Positions 27,801 through 39,800 of a stretch of DNA of 64,000 nt are shown in pieces. Both the position numbers and the translations under genes were made by a program. Each line of letters opens with the position of its first letter. The stretch's first letter is position 1. The stretch comes from Azorinus chamasolen (lineage: Eukaryota; Mollusca; Bivalvia; Cardiida; Solecurtidae). The DNA lies in contig OY755241.1 in assembly GCA_963576725.1 (NCBI GenBank), forward strand, positions 1,426,001-1,490,000, given 5' to 3'. The notes under the pieces were generated by a model that saw nothing but the letters and a program-made list of their open reading frames with translations, was not told the DNA's origin and did no database searches.

Positions 27801-30800
27801 TGTACGAGTGACACTATAATAAACAAAGAGCAAAATTATTATCGGAATGGGTGACATGGGGTACAATATTTTCTTTGATGATCTAAAAGAAGTTTCTTTA
27901 ATCATTATGCATGTGAGACATAATGGCATAATAAATACTGATGTATTTCAGTATTTGGCTCGTGAACACAAGTAAATGTATGAGTCATGCAGGAAACACC
28001 AGTCGCCCGAACATCACCATGACAAAAACAACAGCAAATGTATATGTCTATCAAAGACAGAGAGCCACACAAAGACAAAACAAACACAAAATAGGGGAGA
28101 TGGAAGTACCACATTGTAACGGTCAGTGACAAGTGCCACTGTGCGGTTTAAACCGATTAAGGGGCTCCCAAACCTCACATACTTATTCCATCCCCATCCT
28201 AAAAGACAAACAGCGAAAATAAACATACCCCCTCTCCGACTAATCTACAACCTCCGTGGCAAATACATTGGTAAGTGATGTGGTTAGTGAAACAAACTGG
28301 ATCCACATGTCGCTAGTCTGTTCAATGATTGAGCTGTAATCCGAGTAACTGTAGAATAGTAATAAAGATAAAGCCAAAAAAATTTAATTAAAACAACTCC
28401 CAGTCATTTTGGCTATACAGTAAAATCTCTCTATAACGGCCACTAAATTATATCAAGTATTTTGTGTTAAAGGCAGGAGGCTGCTTAAAGCTTGAGGTGA
28501 AAGTCAAACAGAACACTCCTATAGGAGCGTTCTGTTTTACTTTCACCTTGATTTAAGCAGCCACCTACTAATAAACACAATTTAGTGGCCGTTATAGAGA
28601 GGTTTTACTGTATATTATTTACTAAGCAAACGGAGCAGACCCTGAGCAGACGGTTCCTACTGGAGTCATCTACCTAGTCTATCCTGTTTACAAAAGAGTG
28701 AAGAAAAAAACACTTACAGTTAAACTTCGGTATCTCGAACTCGAACTACGGGTTTACTCGAACTAAAAGTTCTTCCAAAACAGAATTGTTTTAAAATATA
28801 TCGCTATGGATATCTACGAAAACACACGTGACAGCTTAATGTAGATCTAAAGTAATGCTGAAAACTGTAGGAGCTTCCAGCATTACTTTATACCTGTATT
28901 TAGCTGTAAACTGTAGGAGCTTTCAACATTACTTTATACCTGTATTTAGCTGTAAACGTAAACTGTAGGAGCTTTCAACATTACTTTATACCTGTATTTA
29001 GCTGTAAACTGTAGGAGCTTTCAACATTACTTTATACCTGTATTTAGCTGTAAACTGTAGGAGCTTTCAACATTACTTTATACCTGTATTTAGCTGTAAA
29101 CTGTAGGAGCTTTCAGCATTACTTTATACCTGTATTTAGCTGTAAACTGTAGGAGCTTTCAACATTACTTTATACCTGTATTTAGCTGTAAACTGTAGGA
29201 GCTTTCAACATTACTTTATACCTGTATTTAGCTGTAAACTGTAGGAGCTTTCAACATTACTTTATACCTGTATTTAGCTGTAAACTGTAGGAGCTTTCAG
29301 CATTACTTTATACCTGTATTTAGCTGTAAACTGTAGGAGCTTTCAACATTACTTTATACCTGTATTTAGCTGTAAACTGTAGGAGCTTTCAACATTACTT
29401 TATACCTGTATTTAGCTGTAAACTGTAGGAGCTTTCAGCATTACTTTATACCTGTATTTAGCTGTAAACTGTAGGAGCTTTCAACATTACTTTATACCTG
29501 TATTTAGCTGTAAACTGTAGGAGCTTTCAACATTACTTTATACCTGTATTTAGCTGTAAACTATAGGAGCTTTCAACATTACTTTATACCTGTATTTAGC
29601 TGTAAACTGTAGGAGCTTTCAGCATTACTTTATACCTGTATTTAGCTGTAAACTCGATAAAATATCCAGGTTAGAAAACGGATAACTCGACTTTCTGTTA
29701 TCTTTTATAATTTTGGTTTTTCCTTTGAAGTTAGAGATAAAATTAAAATGACAATTACCATTTAGAGTGTTGTGGATAACTTCGTGATCCCATTTGAACA
29801 CAGTTGGATCCAGGTGAGATGTCAAATGGCTTGACACCTCAACGTGACTTAAATAATTCCCTCATATTGACGCCTTTTGACGCCTGTCAAAGTCACGTTT
29901 TCAAACCATTTTGATAATCAGAGCCTTCACTCCATAGGAGCAAATTTTCTGTTTATCACAATGGTTTCAAAATTACACATTCTAAAATTAATTTTTTTTC
30001 CGGTAAATGCTCCTTTTCAGTATAACATCTTTATTCAAAGATGTTGGATCTAAAAATGGCCTATAAGGGTATGGGTCTAAAAATAGCCTATGTGGGAATG
30101 GGTCTAACATAGGATTAAACTGACACTGACGAAAGAAATGAAGGAAATATCCGATTTAATTGGTTTAGTGTTTTTTCTTACAATAGCCAGTAAACCCATT
30201 ACTTCATAGGCTATTTTTAGATACAACTTCTTTGAATAAATCTACCGAAAAGGAGCTTTAACTAGAGAAAAGGAACATTTTAGAATTTTGTAGTTTCACA
30301 AAGTAACTTTTACAGAGTCGTCAAAAGTCGTCAAAATGAGGGAATGGGTTAAAGGTAAAGAAAATCGTCGTTTAACACTTGTCACAGAATGGAGTACATA
30401 ACTAAGCGCTGTTTTTTTGTATTTTCAGCGTTCCCGGAGTCTCCCGGTGACGTACACACGTGCTACATGAATGGGGAGTGTGACGCAATCCTGTTCCACT
30501 GGACCATGGGGGACAGTGACATCTGTCTCCATCCTGATGCCGGTATCAGGATAGGAAGCAACAATGGCGCGTACAAGAGGGGGCTGATTGAGGTAGCTAC
30601 ACGTGTATCTACAGCCTATTTATGAAAGAATGTGGATGTTTTTAACCTTTTACTCCATAAATACGCCTTTCTACACCTTTGTGAACAGAACAGACCTAGA
30701 TCAGAGGGCTCCTATAGGAGCTGTACGTCTGACCAGGGTCTCCTCTGCTATGATATAATATAGATATGATTCTACAGTTTCTGCCTTGACCAGATACTCT

Positions 30801-33800
30801 TGTGTCCATGCGCTATTATAACAATTAATCAAACTAATATTCGTGATGTCAGTATTTCTTACATGAATCATGATCATGGTTAACCCATTAACCCATTACA
30901 TCATAGGCTATTTTTAGATACAATCTCTTTGAATAAATCTACCGAAAAGAAGCATTAACTAGGGAAAAGGAAATTTTTAGAATTTTGTAGTTTGAAACCA
31001 TTGTGATAAATAGAGCATTTGCTCCTATAGGAGCAAATGCTCTAATTTATCACAATGGTTTCACAAAGTGACTTTTATAGAGTCGTCAAAAGTCGTCAAT
31101 ATGAGGGAATGGGTTAACTCCCATATACTGTAAAGTAACCGCGTCCAAATAAATATTTGGAACCCATCCATGTTACATGTGAGGGTCCCTCAAAATAAGA
31201 TGTATTCGGGTGAAAACCTGTGACATTGATTGATACTGTTTACATATGTATGAGATTGCAAAATGTTATGAGTTATAAGCGTATGTGTTCTTGATGTAGA
31301 ATATAAGTGCTGCATAACGATATCAGAGGATTTTCATAGGATATTTAACCCTTCCAGCACTGGATATCTCATTAGTATTAACTATGGAGTCCACTCAATA
31401 TGAAAGGCTTAAACTTGCTAGGTAGGTATGGAGGGAGAGAGACAGAGACAGTGAGAGACACAGGGAGAGAGACAGACACAGACAGACGGAAACAGACAGA
31501 TAAAGAGAGACAGAGCGAGACACAGAGAGAGAGACACAGACAGAGACAGAGAGAGATAAAGGGAAGAGAGGAGTGAAAAAGAAATAATATAGAAAAAACA
31601 AATAAAGAAAGGAAGGACAGAAAGAATGAAAGAAAGAAAGAAAGAAAGAAAAAGAAAGTGAAGGAGGTAGGGAGGGAGGCGGGGGAAGGGGGGGGGGGCG
31701 TGGGAGAGGGGAGGGAGAAGTGGAGGGACAAGTAGAGTGAATGGGTGAGAATGAAATTAAGAGTTGACATATATACAGACTATGGTAAAATACTCCGTGT
31801 TTGTCTATTGTTTCCCGGCTACAGCTTCACCTGTACAACGCTGGCGACGCTGCTGCAGTGGATCAGTCTGGTATCAATTTCTTCTTGACACCAAACAGAC
31901 GGACATACGATGCTGCTGTATTCTCATTTGGACAATCAACACTAAACATTCCACCGGGAGAAGAAGACTACGTGGTTAATGGAGGATGTAGTGCGGACTG
32001 TACTAGGGCCGAAATGACTGGACCGATAAATGTCACAGCAGCCTTCAATCACATGCATCACAGTGGTAAGTATTTTCATAGTTGACCCTTAACCCTTCGC
32101 TTGCTATTCACGTCAATATACCTACCTGTAAATAGTGAAGACCCAGATGAGACAGCTCCTGCAGGAGCTGTCTCATCAGGGTCTGCACTATTTACAAGTT
32201 GATTGTGCAACCAGTGCACTCCACAACAGTGATTGCACAGCGATATACTTGTACACAGTGAAGATATATGTAATTATACAACAGGGCATGGGTAAAGAAG
32301 GAGAAATGTATTTTAAAATTCAGCAAGAGAAGGGTTAAGTGTGGGAACTGAGTATACACGACCTGGTGACGGAGCCTTTCGATCAGGATCTGCTCTTTGT
32401 CATAAAAGTATTTTTCGCCAGTGATGCATTTTGATAGAATATTTTGTTTAATAAATATTTAGGAACAGAGGAGTCAGCTTTAAATTTTCAGCAGGTTACC
32501 GGTTTGTGGACACACATACTGCATACCCTGAATAAATGACTCACTCAGGAACTCGTTCATCTGGGTTTACACTATTGGCAAAGGTCTTATATACTCTGTT
32601 AAACAGTGCTATGTCACTGGTCTTACAGGAGCCTTCACTGGTCTTACAGGAGCCTTCACTGAACCTCTGGTTACATTGTCCTGTAAACATGCTTGGTTGG
32701 TGTAACATCTGGAGGCTCAATTCTTTGCCATGTATACACACAGCATACATACTTGACATCTAGAGGCTCAATTCTTTGTCATGTATACACACAACATACA
32801 TACTTGACATCTAGAGGCTCAATTCTTTGTCATATATACACACAGCATACATACTTGACATATAGAGGCTCCATTCTTTGTCATGTATAGACCCAGCATA
32901 CATACTTGACATCTAGAGGCTCAATTCTTTGTCATGTATACACACAGCATACATACTTGACATATAGAGGCTCCATTCTTTGTCATGTATACACACAACA
33001 TACATACTTGACATATAGAGGCTCAATTCTTTGTCATGTATACACACAGCATACATACTTGACATCTAGAGGCTCAATTCTTTGTCATGTATACACACAG
33101 CATACATACTTGACATATAGAGGCTCCATTCTTTGTCATGTATAGTCACAGCATAAATACTTGACATCTAGAGGCTCCATTCTTTGTCATGTGTACATCA
33201 ATCATATGTGTAATGTGTACATGCAGCATGCTTACCTGATGTAACATTCTTTGTCACGTATACATGCAGCATATTCAATTACTGTAAAATCTAGAGCTTA
33301 CATTCTTTGTAATGTAAACGTGAAGCATACTTTCTTGGTGTAACATCTAGGGGTTGTAACATTCTTTGTCATGTATAACATGTGGCATAGTTACTCAATG
33401 TAATATTCTTTGTCATTTATACATGCAGTATACTTACTTAATGCAACGTCTATGGGTTGCATTTGTATCATTTATACATGCAGTATACTTACTTAATGTA
33501 ACATCTATGGGTTGCATTTTTATCATTTATACATGCAGTATACTTACTTAGTGTAACATCTAGAGACTACATGCTTTGTTATGTATATATGTAGCATACG
33601 TACTTAATACAACATTCTTTGCCATGTATACATGCAGTATACTTCTAGAGGACACAATCTTTTTCTATGTATGCATGCAGTATAGTTCTAGAGGCTAAAT
33701 GTTTTGCCATGAATATATGCAGCAGTCGTTTTTAATGTAACACCTAGGGGTTACATTCTTTGTCATGTATACATGCAACATTACTTAATGTAACATCTAT

Positions 33801-36800
33801 CGGTTACATTCTTTGTTATGTGTACATGCAGTGTACTTACCCAAAGTAACATATAGAGGTAACATTCTTTGTCATGTATACATGCAACATACTTATTTAA
33901 CGTAACATCTAGGGGTTATATTATTTATGGTGTATATCTACATTATACTTACTTAGTGTAACATACATGCATCATTCTTACTTAATGTAACATCTATGGG
34001 TTACATTCTTTGTCATGTATACATGCAGCATAGTTACCTAATGTAACAACTAGGGGTCATGTATATATGCAGCATAATTGATGTAACATTCTTAATTATC
34101 TATACATGCAATATACTTACTTAATGTAACATCAAGAGGCTACATTCTTTGTCATGTATATATGCAACATATTTACTTAATGTAACAGTCTTTGTCATAT
34201 ATACATTCAGTATACTTGTAGATGTTACATTGTTTGTCATGTATATATGCAGCACACATACTTAATGTAACATTCTTTGTCATGTATAAATGCTATATTC
34301 TTCTAGTCTACTAGAGGTTGCATTTCCTGTCATGCATGCATGCAGTATACTTCTAGAGGCTATATTATTTTGTCATGTATGGGTTACAGTCTTTGTCATG
34401 TATGCATGCAGTATAGTTACCATCTCGAGGATACATTCTTTGTCATGTATACATGCAGTGAACTTGGTGTAACGTATATGGGTTACATCCTTTGTCAAGT
34501 ACGTTTCAGTGATACGCTAAATGTGAACAATAGTCTTTACTTCCACTGTCTAGTACATTCTTAACTTATAGCTGTCCCTTCAGACTTTTCATGTGTGTGT
34601 TTTTCAGTGGCATGCTTAACGTGAGCAAATACAAATATAGTTTATACTGGCATTGTCTAGTACATTCCTCGCTCTCTGTCTCTCTAGGTGTCTCTGGTGT
34701 GTCTCAATGGATCGAGAATGAGCGTCGGGTCAACTATATCGCCTATGACGAGATGTTTAACTACGATTACCCCAAATATCACAGGTATGCAACTAAAGGG
34801 TACGACAAAAACGAGATAGTACACGGATCCGATGCCTTCCTTCCGTTTCTGGATCTTAGAATACAAACTTTGCAAAATTATTGGACATACCCATTTTATG
34901 ACCTTGTTCTTCAAATATGTCAAAATATTCGCCAAAAATGCATTAAAAAGGGATATGATCCTATAGTACTACAACATATATACAGCATGTCTGGTTGTCA
35001 ACCCTTTAACAGCAATCACTCATTAGCAAAGCTACGGATACAGCTTGCCTACCCAAATAATAAAACCGTTATTTCTCCACTAAACCCTATACTGTGGCCA
35101 CTCTTTAGAATCGTCTCGAGTATTGAAAATTGTAATAAACATAGAACAGGGAAAGGGTTAATCCGTATATACAATTTAGATGCAGATTAGATGTCAAGTA
35201 ACTTGGCTTCTCATCAGGATGCAAAGTAAATGTACTTTAAGGATTTAAACTTCTATTACAGGTGAAAATTACTACTTTCAATGGTTTAATTGTTTACTTC
35301 ATACTCCCGTCTTTCTGTATCTATGCGAAAAAAAATAGACCCAGATCGGACAAATGTAAGAACTGTCTGGTCAAGTTGTGCTCTGTTTCTTTATTTCATA
35401 TTTTAACCCTTTCCCTGGCGAATATTCATGTAGGAAATAATGACGTCATGAATATTTATAAGATTATTTTTTATAATGGCATATGAACACAGGACAATTT
35501 GGCTCAGGCAGAAGCTGTAGAATCAAATCTATATTACACCATAAGCAAAAAAGCAGACCCTAACCAGACGGCTCCGATCTGGATCTACTATGTTTGCATA
35601 TGCGTCAAATTGTGCTTACATAAGGGAAAGGGTTAATACAATTCTCAAATTAGTTTGTAATTATAGTGTGCAGAATTTGCATGAAATTCAAAAAGTAAGC
35701 GGGTTTATGTTATGTGTGAGTACTTTACAGGTTCGAGGAACCGTTGGTGATCAGCCCAGGAATCAGGTTTAACATGGAGTGCCACTACAACACCACAATG
35801 CGCAACAGGACACAACATTATGGCCTGAGCGCCACCATGGATGAGATGTGTATCGGGTTTTTCATGTACTACCCAAAAGAGAACTTGGCTTTACCGGGTA
35901 ATTAGCCCTTTACTCCATAGATACGCTTCTGATCGCTTCTGGAAAAAGAGTAGACCCAGATCAGACGGCTCTTGTAAGAGTCGTCTGATCAGGGTCTGCT
36001 CTGTTTGCTTATATGTAATTATAAATACTATAGATATGATTGTATAGCTTCTGTCCCTTTAAACCTGATGAATATTTATGTAAGAGATAACACCATGGAT
36101 ATTTATTAGCTGAAATGTAACAAACGTACTTCAACCAATATCAGAAACTGTAGAATCAGATCTATTATAATTCATCAGCTAACAGTGCAGACTCTGGTCA
36201 GACAGCTCCTACAGGATCTATTCTGCTTGCAACGTGATCAAAAGTACAGTAGAACCTCTTTTAAGTGGTCATCAAAAAGAGGTATTATTGTGGGTATGTA
36301 AGGCATGTGGTAGCTTAATGTAGGTCAGAAGTAATGCAGAAAGCTCACATAGGAGCGTTCTGTATTACTTTTGTCCTGCATTAACCCATTCCTCAATAGG
36401 CTATTTTTAGATCCTACCTCTTTGAATAAATCTACCGAAAAGGAGCATTTACTGGAGAAAAGAACATTTTTGAATTGAGTAGTTAAGAAACCTATTGAGC
36501 AAATGCTCTAATTTATCACAATAGTTTAAAAAAAGTTACTTTCACAAATGCGTAGAAAGGCGTATTTATGGAGGAAAGTTTAAGCAACCTACTACTTTTT
36601 AAGACTTATTTTCAATAAAGTAATGGCCGCTTCACTCTGATCTGGTTCTACTCTGTTTACAAAGGCAAATGTATAGAGTAAAGCTTTAACGGATAGTTGG
36701 AAAACTCGAAATCGAAATCACCACTACCGTTTGTGTCAACTAAAGTTTAACCCTTTCCCTCATATAAACGTGTTTTCACGCATTTGCAAACAGAGTAGAA

Positions 36801-39800
36801 CCAGATCAGACGGCTCCTATAGGAGGTGTCTGATCAGGGTATGCTCTGTTTGTTAATGGAATTTGAAAGATCTGTTTTTGTACTTTCTAAAATGGTTACA
36901 ATGTTCCACCTTCTATATTTCGTTATAACTGTTTTGTCCATGAATATTCAGTAGGTATTGAAATTTGGAATAAACATAGAACAGGGAAAGGGCTAACCCT
37001 TTCGCTGCCAGTGCCGGATCTGTGATTACCTATGCAAACAGTTTGGATCCAGATGAGACGCCGAGTAACTCGGCGTCTCATCAGAATCCAAACTGTTTGT
37101 TACTGTTACTATGTTTTAGAAACAAAAATGAAGAATATAAAAAAAATGAAATTTTGTAGCAGACGACAAAGTTAGCAGACGACAGAATTTTGCAGGGAAA
37201 GGGTTAAGGATAATTTCTATGTCGTCTGTCCATGCCCGTCACTCCCTGCCACCTATATGTATGTATGTCACGCTCTTTGTGTCCATGCCCGTCATGTATA
37301 CATGTACATAAGCAATATTATTTTCTTTTCTCCTTCTTGGGTAGGATATGCCAGAGATATGTATGAATATGTCTCTGGATATGCTATTTCCATACATGGA
37401 ACATGAAAATAGCCGTTTTCCCTCATTGTGACCATGTGATTGTATTTACTGTATACTGTATAATAGATGTAAATGCTTCTTGCATTAAAGCGAGACTTTG
37501 TATTATTTGAAATAAAATTGGAAAAAAAATAAAATCTTTCTGTCCATGCCTGTCACTCCCTGCCACCTATATGTATGTATGTCACGCTCTTTGTGTCCAT
37601 GCCTGTCACTCCCTGCCACCTATATGTATGTATGTCACGCTCTTTGTGTCCATGCCCGTCACTCCCTGCCACCTATATGTCTGTATGTCACGCTCTTTGT
37701 GTCCATGCCCGTCACTCCCTGCCACCTATATGTCTGTATGTCACGCTCTTTGTGTCCATGCCCGTCACTCCCTGCCACCTATATGTCTGTATGTCACGCT
37801 CTTTGCATGATGCCTTTTCTTCATACCTTTGCCATCTCTTTTGTCCGCCACATGCTAGGGGGTTAATTTCTCTGTCATTATTTCAAGGTTGCAGTTCCAC
37901 AGGTGACCTTGACACTTGCGACAAAGCGAATGCTATCATTAGGGGGTGTGACATGACCAAGCTGAACTTCAGGCAAGTGCTATTTTGCGTTAACAAACAT
38001 ACAGCATGCACACATGTTTGTCTTACGTACACCTTTCACCTGATGAATATTCTTGTAAAAAACATCAATTTACTGAAAGGTTAGAGTTGCATAGAACCAG
38101 GTGATTGTTTGGAAGAAACTGTGGAATTAGATCTACAATATTCCATAAGCAAACATAGCAGACCCTGATCTGGGCCCACTCTGTTTACAAAAAAAATTAA
38201 AGATATCTCTATCAGGGAAAGTGTTGAAAGAGTGTATGGATTGTATAAAGGGGTTTTAAAGTAAAAAAAAAACACAATAAAACCTCTCTAAACCGGACGT
38301 TATATTTAATATTAATATCAGTCTTGCAGACAGGTGGCAGCTTAATGTAGGGTGAAAGTCATGCAGAAAGCTCCTCTAGCAGCTTTATGCATGACTTTAA
38401 CCCTGTATTAAGCACCCACCTGCCTAAAAGTATCTAAATTCTCCTTCACCAGAATTCCGGTTTAGAGGGGGATTACTGTAACTGTCTTTCAATGAATTGA
38501 AAAGGGAGATTGTTCTTGTAACAGATAAAGAATGGTAAGCTGCATTATAAGCTGTAGTCAGCGGTAATCAGAAGTAGGCAATTAAAGCTTTGTTCACCTT
38601 GTTTCATGTTTAGAAACATTTTGACATTCTCCTGTTAGTTGTCTTTTCCTTTGCCTTGCAACGGATAACGTTAACACTTATTGTGCGGGACATGAGTCAA
38701 TAATATGCTTTGCAAACAGTGTAGACCCAGATGAGAAGGCTCCTAATGGAGAACTCACATCAGGATCTCCACTGTTTGTGATGTTACACTTGTCTTTCGA
38801 AAAAACCCTAAATATTCACCATAAGTTTGGAATAGTCCATTTGAAAAGTCAGCATTGTAAGGGTCTACACAAGTATCCTCACGGGGTTGGGAGAGGACCA
38901 TTTCCCCAACAATGACCCCTATGTCTGTAGAAATACCTTCAAGAAATCCCAGAGAAAGTCCTGCTGAAATTCTGATGGTAGTTTTCAACTGTTCTGAACT
39001 GCAAGAAAATCAACTTTGACAATTTTAAGAAGACTATTATTTCATCCTTCTAATTGCCAATCACACGCCTGGCAGTTGCAAACAGCTTTGACCCAGATGA
39101 GACGCCTATTGACTCATCAGGATCCAAGCTGTTTGACACTCGGTTAATATTTTCTCAAAAGCTGGAACTAAACATTCTTAACTTTCTGCCACAGCCAAAG
39201 ATGTCCGTGCTAATGTGTAATTACAGTAGAACCCCTCTAATGCGACCATTTAATGAATAAAATGGGTGTAATTATAAGCAGATGATTGCTTAATGCAGGA
39301 CAAAAGTAAAGCAGAAAGCTCCTCTAGGAGCTTTCTGCATTACTTTTGTCCTGCATTAAGCTACCACCTGCATCTAGCACCCAGAATTATACCTTTTTCG
39401 GTGGTCGCATTAGCAGGGTTTTACTGTATAAAACTCATTGACAGAAAACGCATTTGCAAACGGAATAACCCCGATCAGACATTTCCGTTTGCTTATGACA
39501 TAATGCAGATTTGATTTTGCAGTTTCTGCCATGGTCAAACCTTTACTAAAAATCACGCTGTCATAATAAATATGACGTAAAGGGTTATACGATAAATATG
39601 ACAAAGGGTTATATAATAAATATGACGTAAAGGGTTATATAATAAATATGACGTAAAGGGTTATATGATAAATATGAGGTTAAGGGTTTTATGATATAGT
39701 TTTCTCTTGAACTAACTAAAAGCAGTCTAAATAATGTTGCCTTGCTCATATGTTTTTGTGTGCGACTGTGTGTGCATGTGTGTTAGTGGGGTGGGGATGG

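Noticed and set aside
28862..29653. Could be a CRISPR array because of regular 46 bp spacing
   Set aside because: There are no distinct spacers: the whole 46 bp is repeated. The context is eukaryotic and MITE-derived.
31378..31770. 130-codon minus-strand ORF, Ser/Leu/Phe rich
   Set aside because: It is the complement of a GA-rich low-complexity tract within intron 6.
32693..33145. Repeating 17-residue ORF (SRGSILCHVYTQHTYLT)
   Set aside because: Product of the 51 bp tandem repeat in intron 7.
34591..35190. 199-codon continuous ORF as a separate gene
   Set aside because: Only 34688-34784 matches the DBH family. The rest reads past a good donor into a piece like the Penelope RT end (about 34930-34980) and a MITE hairpin, so it is intron read-through.
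37546..38084. Overlapping ORFs of 79-169 codons
   Set aside because: They are the 53 bp minisatellite read in several frames. One runs on into exon 10 in the wrong frame.
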